Part shown: one piece after another, positions 8,513 through 16,530 of the stretch
Position numbering within the stretch: position 1 is the stretch's first letter
Layout of the letters: every line of letters begins with the position of its first letter
Assembly (NCBI RefSeq): GCF_002795865.1
Contig: NZ_CP024920.1
Coordinates: 2,515,001 to 2,579,000, forward strand
Length of the DNA: 64,000 bases
From: Qipengyuania seohaensis
GTDB taxonomy: Bacteria > Pseudomonadota > Alphaproteobacteria > Sphingomonadales > Sphingomonadaceae
Direction of reading: 5' to 3'
Program-made: the position numbers and the translations under genes
The notes under the pieces: generated by a model
Databases searched by the model: none
Told to the model about the DNA's origin: nothing
What the model saw: only the letters and a program-made list of their open reading frames with translations

Positions 8513-9766
8513 CTAAAGTCGAAAGTACCCCACCAAGAGGCTCACCGCCAAGGCTGCCATGCTTGCGGCCAGCGCCCAAGCTGCCGGGCGGGCCTCGCGC
8601 TTCCCGTAAACGAGCGTAACGCCCAGTTTCACCGACATGTTGGCAAGGATGGTCCCGGCAATCGCCAGCGCCGCCAGTTGCGGGGCGATCGTCCCGGGTT
8701 CGAGGCCGCCTGCGGTCACGATGGCGGCGTCGACATCCATGCTCCCCATCAGCAGCAGGAGTATCGCGATACCCTGTTCGCCGAATTCGCTTTGGGCCCA
8801 CCGCGCAGCGACGGCGGCTACGGCCACGAAGATTACGAATGTCAGGGCGGGCAGAAGTGCGATGGGGTTTCCAGGCGGCGCCGGCCCGGTCGTGGAGGGG
8901 GCGTTCCGATAGAGACGCCAGGCCACCGCAAAACCGACGAGCAGGGCCGGAGCGACTACGATCACGAAATGCGTCAGCAGGCTTGTCGCCAGAACCCCGA
9001 CCAGCACGATCACCCTGAGATACATCACCGCGCTGGCGAGGGCGATGCCGGCATTCTCGGCCCCGCCGCCCGAGCCTGCGCCGATTTTCTGGGAAAAGGA
9101 GTGTGTCACAGCCGTCGAGCTGTAGAGCCCGCCGATTACCGCCGTGGCGATGGTCCCCCTCCGTGCCCCGAACAGGCGGTTCGCGACATAGCCGGCAAAG
9201 GAAAAACCCGTGACGATGATGACCACCAGCCAGAGGTTGCGCGGCTCCCAAGCGTCATAGGGACCGAAGCGTCCTTCGGGTAGAAACGGAAACACGGCGA
9301 GGGCGATCACGGCGTAGCGTGCAAACGCCTTGATATCGTCTTCATCGAGCAGGCCGACCCATCGATGGACGTCGTTTCTCAGGGCGAGCAGCAATGTGAC
9401 CAACGCTCCGCAGGCTACCGCAAGGGCGCCTTGCCCGATCCCGGCCAGGAAGCCGAGGCCCAGCGTGACCATGGCCGCGACTGCCGAAGTCGCATCTGGC
9501 TTGCCGCTGTCCAGCACGGAACGCGAGTACCCTATTGCGACCACCGCCGCAGCACCTGCGAGCAGGACCCCTGCGGCGATTTCATATCCGATGGCAGACA
9601 GTACCCCTGCAAGGCCCGCTCCGAGCGCCAACAGGGTGAAGGTCCGGATACCCGCAACCCTATGCCCGTCGAGGGCGTCGCGCAGCTTCCACCCGCGTTC
9701 CAGTCCGATCATCAACCCGACGGCGAGCGCTGCGCCGATGTGCGGGAGGATGTCGAGCCAGTTCAT
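8513..9766 (-). CDS. MgtC/SapB-DUF4010 membrane protein
   Basis: This 417-residue membrane protein has an N-terminal MgtC/SapB-like region (about 1-140, with GLMIGLERGWKLR and AGIRTFTLLAL) followed by a DUF4010-type multi-helix region (about 170-417, with GGLYSSTAVTHSFSQK). At least ten hydrophobic segments are visible. The function of the two-domain family is not established; MgtC relatives act in Mg2+ stress and virulence. It begins 12 bases after the era stop on the same strand and may be read through from the lepB-rnc-era operon. Confidence 0.85.
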   Translation of the reverse strand: MNWLDILPHIGAALAVGLMIGLERGWKLRDALDGHRVAGIRTFTLLALGAGLAGVLSAIGYEIAAGVLLAGAAAVVAIGYSRSVLDSGKPDATSAVAAMVTLGLGFLAGIGQGALAVACGALVTLLLALRNDVHRWVGLLDEDDIKAFARYAVIALAVFPFLPEGRFGPYDAWEPRNLWLVVIIVTGFSFAGYVANRLFGARRGTIATAVIGGLYSSTAVTHSFSQKIGAGSGGGAENAGIALASAVMYLRVIVLVGVLATSLLTHFVIVVAPALLVGFAVAWRLYRNAPSTTGPAPPGNPIALLPALTFVIFVAVAAVAARWAQSEFGEQGIAILLLLMGSMDVDAAIVTAGGLEPGTIAPQLAALAIAGTILANMSVKLGVTLVYGKREARPAAWALAASMAALAVSLLVGYFRL

Positions 9767-9778
9767 TGAGGCAGTATC

Positions 9779-10684
9779 CTAGCGTGTCCAGTCGAGGCCC
9801 ATTTCCTCGAACATTTCCTTGTCCTCGCTCCAGCGTTCGTCGGTCTTGACGTGCAGGAAGAGGTGGACTTTCTGGCCCAGCAATTCGGAAAGCTCCTCGC
9901 GTGCGGCCTGGCCGATCGCCTTGATCCGGCTGCCACCCTTGCCGAGCACGATGGCGCGCTGGTTGTCGCGCATGACGACGATCTGCTGGTGGATCTCGAC
10001 GCTTCCATCCGGACGCTGGATGTATTTCTCCGGCCGGACGGCGCTGTCGTAGGGGAGTTCCTCGTGCAGCTGCTGGTATAGCTGTTCGCGCGTAATCTCA
10101 GTGGCCAGCATCCTTTCGCTGGCGTCGCTGACCTGGTCTTCGGGATAGTGCCAAGGGCCCTCGGGCATCATCTCGGCAAGCGCAGCCTTCATTTCCGCCA
10201 CTCCGTCACCGGTGAGGGCGGAAACGAAGTAGACCGTCTCGAATTCGACTTTTTCGTTCAGCTCCTGAGCCAACGCCAGCAGCGGCTCCTTCTTGGCGCG
10301 ATCGACCTTGTTCAGGACGAGGATCTTGCGTTCCGGACGCGAGGCGATCTGCTCGATCAGGGGATCGAGTTCGTGACGGCGCTGCTTGATGGGATCGACG
10401 AGCAGGAGGAGAGCATCTGCCGCCTCCGCGCCATCCCAGGCCGCGTTGACCATCGCGCGGTCGAGGCGACGCTTGGGGGCAAAGATACCGGGCGTGTCGA
10501 CCAGGATCATCTGTGTCGCGCCATGCAGGGCGATGCCCATCATCCGTGCGCGCGTGGTTTGCGCCTTCGCGCTGGTGATGGCGACCTTTTGCCCCACAAG
10601 CTGGTTCACCAGCGTGGATTTGCCCGCATTGGGGGCACCGATGACGGCAACGACGCCGCACCGTGTCTGGCTGTTTTCGCTCAC
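9779..10684 (-). CDS. era: GTPase Era
   Basis: Era is an essential GTPase that binds the 3' end of 16S rRNA in 30S assembly. The 301-residue protein has the P-loop GAPNAGKST (16-24), DTPG, and NKVD, then a C-terminal KH domain containing VLGKGGSRIKAIG. It starts at GTG 10684 inside the rnc stop (GTGA overlap). The longer upstream frame to 11107 lies inside rnc and is rejected. Order and overlaps (lepB, rnc, era) are those of the usual proteobacterial operon. Confidence 0.96.
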   Translation of the reverse strand: MSENSQTRCGVVAVIGAPNAGKSTLVNQLVGQKVAITSAKAQTTRARMMGIALHGATQMILVDTPGIFAPKRRLDRAMVNAAWDGAEAADALLLLVDPIKQRRHELDPLIEQIASRPERKILVLNKVDRAKKEPLLALAQELNEKVEFETVYFVSALTGDGVAEMKAALAEMMPEGPWHYPEDQVSDASERMLATEITREQLYQQLHEELPYDSAVRPEKYIQRPDGSVEIHQQIVVMRDNQRAIVLGKGGSRIKAIGQAAREELSELLGQKVHLFLHVKTDERWSEDKEMFEEMGLDWTR

Positions 10685-11352
10685 GCGTATTTCTCCATGA
10701 AAACTTTTGCGGCGGCCTTTTCGGCTTCGCCCTTGCTGCCGGCGGTCGCTTCCGCTTCGCCGACCTTGTGTACTTTTACGCGCACGGTGAACTTCGCCGC
10801 ATGATCCGGGCCGGAGCGGTCGATGACCTCGTATTCCGGCGGCTTGCGCCGGCTTCCGGCAGCCCATTCCTGCAGTGCACTCTTGGGGTGCTTGCTTTCC
10901 CCGGCACCGCTTTCGAGCGCCGGTCGCCACAACAGGTGGACAAGCTTGCGGGCGTCTTCGAACCCATTGTCGATGAACTGCGCCCCAAGCAGAGATTCCA
11001 TCACGTCGCCAAGGATGTTGTCGCTGTCCCTGCCGCCGTCCGCACGCGCCTGCTTGGAAATGCGGATGTGGTCCGACAGGCCGATGCCGCGCGCGACGGT
11101 TGCGCACATTTCCCGGCTGACGATGGCGTTGAGGCGCTGGGCCAGCTTGCCTTCGGGCGCCTCGCTCTGCTCGAACAACCAGTGCGCGATGGACAGGCCA
11201 AGAACACGGTCGCCGAGGAACTCAAGACGTTCGTAATCCCGCTTTTCGCCCATGCTGCCGTGGGTCAGCGCAGCATGCCACAAGGCCTCGTCATTCACCG
11301 AGAAGCCGGTAGCTTCGAGCCATGCGCGCGCATCTGGATCGAGCCTGCTCAA
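10681..11352 (-). CDS. rnc: Ribonuclease III
   Basis: RNase III cleaves double-stranded RNA in rRNA processing and mRNA decay. The 223-residue protein has the catalytic signature YERLEFLGDRVL, the second acidic cluster DNILGDVMESLLGA, and a C-terminal double-stranded RNA-binding domain with KGEAEKAAAKVFMEKYA. The start is TTG at 11352, which overlaps the lepB stop as TTGA and has GGAG seven bases upstream. The frame opening at 11436 is rejected because it lies within lepB and would add 28 unusual residues. Confidence 0.94.
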   Translation of the reverse strand: MSRLDPDARAWLEATGFSVNDEALWHAALTHGSMGEKRDYERLEFLGDRVLGLSIAHWLFEQSEAPEGKLAQRLNAIVSREMCATVARGIGLSDHIRISKQARADGGRDSDNILGDVMESLLGAQFIDNGFEDARKLVHLLWRPALESGAGESKHPKSALQEWAAGSRRKPPEYEVIDRSGPDHAAKFTVRVKVHKVGEAEATAGSKGEAEKAAAKVFMEKYA

Positions 11353-12248
11353 ATGCCTTCTCCAATCCGGTCCCAGCGTGCGGCCGTGAACCATGTCCAG
11401 GGCAGCAGCCATTCCGCGCTGCCATCGGTCGACCACAGGACCACTCCGGCGCGCCCGACGAGCAATTCCTCGTCGATTATGCCGACGCCTTGGCCGCCGA
11501 CCGCAGGATAGCGGCTATCAAGCGAATTGTCGCGATTGTCGCCCATGACGAAGATTTTGCCCGCTGGCACGACGAAGGGCGAAGTGTTGTCGGGATCGAT
11601 CATAACCGGTCGACCATTGCCATCGACCATGAGCTGGCCATTCGCATCGCTCAGCGGACGCGCGCCGACATTGCCGAAATCGATAGTCATGTAGCTTTTG
11701 CCCGACGGCAGCGTTTCGCGAAACTGGCGATAGCGGCACAGATTGTCGACGACCACGCCGCCGTCTGCGCGGCAGGCGGTGTTCGAGCTCATCGGGATAT
11801 CGGCATAGCCCGCATCTTCGCGCTGGACCGGCTGCCCGTTCAGGACAAGCTGGCCGTCACGCACCGCAATTGTGTCACCGGGAAGACCAATGGCGCGTTT
11901 GACATAGTCGGTCCGGTCAACCGGGTGCTTGAAGATCACGACGTCGCCCCGTTCGGGGAGGCTGCCGAAAATGCGATCCTTGGGGCCGGGCAGGCCTAGC
12001 GGAAGCGAATTTTCGTTATAGCCGTACGGCCACTTGGCGGCGACGAGGTAGTCCCCGATTCTCAGGCCCGGAAGCATGCTTTCCGAAGGTATGGTGAAGA
12101 AGCTGGCGATCAGGGTACGGAACAACAGGACGGCGAGGACCAGTTTCAGGCAGAACTTGAGAAAGCTGCCCCAGCTTTCCTCGTCCTTCTTCGCTTCGGT
12201 CACATTCGTATCCGCGCCGGTTTCGCTCTTTGCGGGGTTCTCAATCAT
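11349..12248 (-). CDS. lepB: Signal peptidase I
   Basis: LepB removes signal peptides at the periplasmic face of the inner membrane. The 299-residue protein has one N-terminal membrane helix (about 30-50), the catalytic serine S57 in PSESMLPG, the general-base lysine K117 in DYVKRAIGLPGD, and the MGDNRDNSLDSR box. ATG 12248 (MIENPAKSETGAD) is used because the longer frame to 12308 would run into the divergent pgi start. It is first gene of the lepB-rnc-era operon; the acpS often found upstream is absent. Confidence 0.94.
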   Translation of the reverse strand: MIENPAKSETGADTNVTEAKKDEESWGSFLKFCLKLVLAVLLFRTLIASFFTIPSESMLPGLRIGDYLVAAKWPYGYNENSLPLGLPGPKDRIFGSLPERGDVVIFKHPVDRTDYVKRAIGLPGDTIAVRDGQLVLNGQPVQREDAGYADIPMSSNTACRADGGVVVDNLCRYRQFRETLPSGKSYMTIDFGNVGARPLSDANGQLMVDGNGRPVMIDPDNTSPFVVPAGKIFVMGDNRDNSLDSRYPAVGGQGVGIIDEELLVGRAGVVLWSTDGSAEWLLPWTWFTAARWDRIGEGI

Positions 12249-12301
12249 CGCGGCATTCCCTAGTCGCACTAACACCGTCACGAAAGGACTTTTGCCAAGC
12301 C

Positions 12302-13885
12302 ATGCCAAAGACTGCCGCCGACCTGTGGGACGAATTGCGCGATCTGCCTCAACCGACCCTGCTCGAACTGTTCAGCGCAGTGCGCGATGGAGGCGAAGGG
12401 GCCGACGAGCCGGGAGGTGAAGACCGTGTGGCGATGCTCTCCGGGCGTCTGGAACTGGCGGAAGAGGGTCGAGAAGACCCCATGGCTCCGGGCGGTATCC
12501 TGTTCGACTGGTCGAAAACCCACCTCGACAGGGCGGTGCTCGAGCGGTTCGAAGCGTTGGCCGAAAGCATGGATTTCGCAGGACAGCGGGCCAAGCTTTT
12601 CGCTGGGGACATCGTAAATCCCACCGAAGGTCGCGCGGCAGACCATTCCACCTTGCGCGGCGTCGGCGACCCGGCAAAGGTCGAGGAAGCGGCTGCCCTG
12701 ATCGACCGGATGGGCATGCTGGTCGAAGCCATCCACCAGGGCGCATTCGGTGAAATCGCCCATCTGATCCACATCGGCATCGGCGGCAGTGCATTGGGTC
12801 CGGCGCTGGGCGTCGATGCGCTCAGCCGCGACCTGTCGCTGTGCGATGTCCATGTCGTGTCGAATATCGACGGTGTCGCGCTTGAAGCGGCTTTCGCAAA
12901 GTGCGATCCCGCAAAGACGCTGATCGCCGTGGCCAGCAAGACCTTCACGACCATCGAAACGATGACCAATGCGCAAAGTGCGCTGAAATGGCTGTCGGAC
13001 AACGGCGTTTCCGATCCGTCGGGCAGGGTGATCGCGCTCACCGCGAACCCCGAAGGCGCCGTGGAATGGGGAGTCGACGAGACGCGCATCCTGCCGTTCC
13101 AGGAAAGCGTCGGCGGGCGCTATTCCATCTGGTCCTCTATCGGGTTTCCGATCGCGCTGGCCGTCGGCATGGACGATTTCCGAGAAATGCTGGCAGGTGC
13201 CGCGGCAGTCGATGCGCATTTCCGCGATACCGACGGACGGGAAAACCTGGTGCTGCGCGCCGCGTTCGCCGATCTCTACTATACCCGCATCCGCGAGTGC
13301 CAGACGCGGGCGGTGTTCGCCTATGATGAACGGCTAGGCCTGTTCCCCGATTATCTCCAGCAGCTGGAAATGGAGAGCAACGGCAAGCGCGTTACGGCAG
13401 ACATGCAGCCCGTCGATGGCCCGACCGCGCCGATTACCTGGGGCGGGGTGGGTACCGATGCGCAGCACGCTGTTTTCCAGTTGTTGCACCAGGGCACGCA
13501 TCTCATTCCGGTGGACTTTATTGCCAGCGCGGCGCCGGGCGACGATCTCGATCCGGCCCATCACCGCATCCTCTTGATGAACTGCTTTGCGCAAGGCGCG
13601 GCACTGATGGCGGGCAAGAAGGGTGAAGACCCGGCGCGCAATTATCCGGGCGACCGGCCCAGCGCGACGATCCTGTGCGATGACCTCGATGCGGCCACCC
13701 TCGGCGCCTTGATCGCATTCCACGAGCACCGCACCTTCGCCAGCGCCGTACTGATGGGTATCAATCCCTTCGACCAGTTCGGTGTTGAATTGGGCAAGCA
13801 GATGGCCAAGGCTATCGAGCGAGGCGGCGAGGAATTCGACGCGAGCACCGAGGCGCTTCTCGCCGCGGCTGGCCTTGCCGAGTGA
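12302..13885 (+). CDS. pgi: Glucose-6-phosphate isomerase
   Basis: Pgi interconverts glucose-6-phosphate and fructose-6-phosphate. The 527-residue protein shows the family motifs IGIGGSALGP, SKTFTTIETM, the GGRYSIWSSIG signature, and QLEMESNGKRV. ATG 12302 (MPKTAADLWDELR) is preferred over the frame opening at 12230, whose extra residues overlap the lepB start region. It is divergent from lepB across 53 bases and overlaps the following exchanger gene by four bases. Confidence 0.95.
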   Translation: MPKTAADLWDELRDLPQPTLLELFSAVRDGGEGADEPGGEDRVAMLSGRLELAEEGREDPMAPGGILFDWSKTHLDRAVLERFEALAESMDFAGQRAKLFAGDIVNPTEGRAADHSTLRGVGDPAKVEEAAALIDRMGMLVEAIHQGAFGEIAHLIHIGIGGSALGPALGVDALSRDLSLCDVHVVSNIDGVALEAAFAKCDPAKTLIAVASKTFTTIETMTNAQSALKWLSDNGVSDPSGRVIALTANPEGAVEWGVDETRILPFQESVGGRYSIWSSIGFPIALAVGMDDFREMLAGAAAVDAHFRDTDGRENLVLRAAFADLYYTRIRECQTRAVFAYDERLGLFPDYLQQLEMESNGKRVTADMQPVDGPTAPITWGGVGTDAQHAVFQLLHQGTHLIPVDFIASAAPGDDLDPAHHRILLMNCFAQGAALMAGKKGEDPARNYPGDRPSATILCDDLDAATLGALIAFHEHRTFASAVLMGINPFDQFGVELGKQMAKAIERGGEEFDASTEALLAAAGLAE

Positions 13886-14868
13886 CGACATCGATCCTTC
13901 TCCTGCTGCTCGGCTTCGCCCTGCTGATGGGCGGAGGCGAATTGCTTGTTCGCGGTGCATCGCGCCTGGCGGAAGAGATGGGTCTGTCGCCCATGCTGGT
14001 CGGGCTGGTCATCGTCGGGCTCGGGACGTCGACGCCTGAACTGGCGGCCAGCGTGCAGGCTTCCCTTGCCGGATCGCCGGGCATAGCCATCGGAAATATC
14101 GTCGGGTCCAACCTTGCCAATACTTTGCTCATCCTGGGTGCGGCAGCGCTCATTGCTCCGATTGCCGTGCGGGGTAGCGTCCTCTGGCGTGACGGCATGG
14201 TCGGACTGGCCGGGGTCGTGGTTCTTTTGCTCGCGGGCAATTCCATCGGGTTGGACCGGATAGCAGGCGCGAGCATGTTGCTGGTCCTGATCGCGTATAT
14301 CGCGTTCGCCTACCGCCAGGAGCGTACCGGCCATCAATTGCAGGCGGCAAGCCAGAGGGCTGCGGCTGCCGAGCATGCCGATCCGGGGTTACACGATCAC
14401 CCGCGTCCGGACCGCAAGGGACTGGTGAAGTCGGTGCTCTTCTTCCTCATCGGCATCGTCCTGATCGTCGGCGGAGGCACCGTTCTCGTCGATGCTGCCA
14501 TAGAGATCGCGAGCGCGCTGGGAGTCTCCGATACAGTAATCGGACTGACCGTGGTTGCCGCCGGGACGTCGGCACCGGAACTGGCCACTACGGTCATTGC
14601 GGCATTTCGTAAGGAAAGCGACATCGCGCTCGGCAATGTGCTCGGCTCGAACATCTACAACATCTTCTTCATCGGCGGGGTGACAGGCCTGGTCGCTCCG
14701 GGTCCGATACCGAACAGCATCCTGACGGGCGATCTCTATATCCTGCTGCTGGCGGCGATTGCGGCCATCGTGTTTTCATGGACGGGCGGACGGCTGGGAA
14801 GACGCGAGGGAGGGCTGCTATTGGCGGCCTATGTCGGGTTTCTCGCCTACACCGTCAGCGCACTCTGA
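13882..14868 (+). CDS. Calcium/sodium antiporter, CaCA family (YrbG-like)
   Basis: This 328-residue membrane protein has the two inverted alpha repeats of cation/Ca2+ exchangers: GLGTSTPELAASVQA with IGNIVGSNLANTLLILG in the first half, and AAGTSAPELATTVIA with LGNVLGSNIYNIFFIGG in the second. About ten hydrophobic segments surround a hydrophilic loop (about 145-175) rich in His and Glu. The start GTG 13882 overlaps the pgi stop (GTGA). The transported ions are inferred from the family. Confidence 0.92.
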   Translation: MTTSILLLLLGFALLMGGGELLVRGASRLAEEMGLSPMLVGLVIVGLGTSTPELAASVQASLAGSPGIAIGNIVGSNLANTLLILGAAALIAPIAVRGSVLWRDGMVGLAGVVVLLLAGNSIGLDRIAGASMLLVLIAYIAFAYRQERTGHQLQAASQRAAAAEHADPGLHDHPRPDRKGLVKSVLFFLIGIVLIVGGGTVLVDAAIEIASALGVSDTVIGLTVVAAGTSAPELATTVIAAFRKESDIALGNVLGSNIYNIFFIGGVTGLVAPGPIPNSILTGDLYILLLAAIAAIVFSWTGGRLGRREGGLLLAAYVGFLAYTVSAL

Positions 14869-15007
14869 CGTAAGTTGCATTGACTTTGTGCGCCGCAGCA
14901 TCCACATGAAGGCCATCGAAGCGCGCTAGCCAGCGTGAAGCGGCGATTTGAGAGACATTCATCGCCCCGGCCGCGCCTCGGTCTTTTTCCAATGACTTCC
15001 CTTTTCA

Positions 15008-15029
15008 CGCGGGTCGTTTGACACCCGCG
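15008..15029 (+). promoter_or_regulatory. Hairpin in the DEAD-box helicase leader
   Basis: CGCGGGT (15008-15014) and ACCCGCG (15023-15029) form a perfect seven-pair stem with an eight-base loop. It sits 45 bases before the helicase ATG in a roughly 206-base gap. There is no T-tract after it. A structured leader would fit cold- or self-regulation of a helicase mRNA, but nothing in the sequence proves it; it may instead be part of a terminator for the exchanger gene. Confidence 0.3.
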
Positions 15030-15074
15030 CCGCGCGACCAATCCGTCTGCGCGCCGCATATTATGCGAGTACTC

Positions 15075-16466
15075 ATGACAACATTCACCGATCTCGGCCT
15101 TTCCCAGCCCGTGCTCCAGGCGCTGGACCTCAAGGGCTATTCCGAGCCGACCCCGATCCAGGCACAGGCCATTCCGCCCGTTCTGGAAGGCCGCGACCTG
15201 ATGGGCATCGCCCAGACCGGCACCGGCAAGACCGCAGCTTTCATGCTTCCGAGCATCGACCGACTGCGGGATGCGGAAAACCAGACGCCATTCAAGTCCT
15301 GCCGCATGCTGGTGCTTGCGCCGACACGCGAACTGGCCGGACAGATTGCCGACAGTGCCAAGGATTACGGGGCACTTGCCGGCCTGAAGGTCCATTCGAT
15401 TGTCGGCGGCACCTCGGTCAACAAGGACCGCAACAAGCTGCATCGCGGCACCGACATTCTCGTCGCCACTCCGGGCCGCCTGCTCGACCTGATTGATCAG
15501 AAGGCATTCAAGCTCGATGGCGTCGAAATCCTCGTCCTCGACGAAGCGGACCAGATGCTGGACCTCGGCTTCATCCACGCACTGCGCCGGATCAGCCAGC
15601 TTGTGCCAGAAGATCGCCAGACGCTGTTCTTCTCGGCCACCATGCCCAAGCAGATCCAGGAGCTTGTCGGCAAGTACTGCCGCAATCCGGTCAAGGTCAG
15701 CGTGACGCCCGAAAGCACGACGGCAGAACGCATCGACCAGTATCTCTTCATGGTCCAGCAGGACGAAAAGCAGACCTTGCTCGAAATGATATTGTCGGAA
15801 CGTCATAGCGTCCCCGGCAAGTTTGAGCGTGTGCTGATCTTCGCGCGCACCAAGCATGGTTGCGACCGAGTCGTGAAGAAGCTTTCGCAGGTCGGCATTC
15901 CCGCAAACGCTATCCACGGCAACAAGAGCCAGCCGCAGCGCGAACGTGCGCTCGACGAATTCAAGCGTGCCAAGACGCCGATCCTCATCGCGACCGACGT
16001 GGCCGCACGCGGGATCGACATTCCCGGCGTGAGCCACGTGATCAATTACGAATTGCCGAATGTGCCCGAGCAATACGTCCACCGCATCGGCCGCACCGCA
16101 CGTGCGGGCCGCGACGGTGTGGCGATTGCATTCTGCGCCGAGGACGAACGCGATTACCTCAAGGATATTCGCAAGAAGACCGATGCGGAATTCGAGCGTC
16201 TGCCGCTCCCCGATAACTTCCGCGCTGTCGTCGAAGGCGTCGGCCCGACCAAGCGCGCGGCTCCTGGCCAGCGTATGGCGAAGCCCAAGGTTCGCCCGAC
16301 CGGCGCAGCCGCTGCCAAGAAGCCCAAGCCCAAGAACAAGCACCCGAACCGCGCCGGTGCGCCGAAACGTGAAGGTGCGCCGGGTGGCGGGCAGGCTCGC
16401 GGTGGCCGTCCCGGCGGAAATCGCAACCGCAACCGTAACCGCAACAGTTCGCGCGGCGTAAGTTAA
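15075..16466 (+). CDS. DEAD/DEAH-box ATP-dependent RNA helicase (RhlE-like)
   Basis: This 463-residue helicase has the Q motif (YSEPTPIQAQAIP), motif I AQTGTGKT, Ia PTRELAGQ, motif II VLDEADQML, motif III SATMP, and motif VI HRIGRTARAG. The C-terminal 90 residues are a basic low-complexity tail rich in K, P, R and G, ending in an alternating RN repeat. These enzymes remodel rRNA or mRNA structure, often in the cold. ATG 15075 (MTTFTDLGLSQPVLQAL) matches the usual N-terminus; the frame opens earlier, at 15018. No helicase-specific partner is adjacent. Confidence 0.93.
   Translation: MTTFTDLGLSQPVLQALDLKGYSEPTPIQAQAIPPVLEGRDLMGIAQTGTGKTAAFMLPSIDRLRDAENQTPFKSCRMLVLAPTRELAGQIADSAKDYGALAGLKVHSIVGGTSVNKDRNKLHRGTDILVATPGRLLDLIDQKAFKLDGVEILVLDEADQMLDLGFIHALRRISQLVPEDRQTLFFSATMPKQIQELVGKYCRNPVKVSVTPESTTAERIDQYLFMVQQDEKQTLLEMILSERHSVPGKFERVLIFARTKHGCDRVVKKLSQVGIPANAIHGNKSQPQRERALDEFKRAKTPILIATDVAARGIDIPGVSHVINYELPNVPEQYVHRIGRTARAGRDGVAIAFCAEDERDYLKDIRKKTDAEFERLPLPDNFRAVVEGVGPTKRAAPGQRMAKPKVRPTGAAAAKKPKPKNKHPNRAGAPKREGAPGGGQARGGRPGGNRNRNRNRNSSRGVS
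16421..16447 (+). repeat. Short tandem CGYAAC repeat at the helicase 3' end
   Basis: Near-identical hexamers (CGCAAC, CGCAAC, CGTAAC, CGCAAC) encode the alternating Asn-Arg tail of the helicase. Such short units can change copy number by slippage; each step would add or remove two residues without a frameshift. Confidence 0.5.
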
Positions 16467-16469
16467 GTC

Positions 16470-16494
16470 GGAACTTGCCATCGCGCTCACTGTT
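16470..16494 (+). promoter_or_regulatory. EcfG-like promoter upstream of glutathione reductase
   Basis: GGAAC (16470-16474) and TGTT (16491-16494) are 16 bases apart, close to the alphaproteobacterial general-stress consensus GGAAC-N16/17-CGTT; one -10 base differs. It ends 36 bases before the start of a glutathione reductase gene, a plausible oxidative-stress target. The match is seen; the regulation is inference. Confidence 0.4.
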
Positions 16495-16530
16495 GGCGAG
16501 AGACACGCGCAAAGCTGACAGGAGCGCCGG

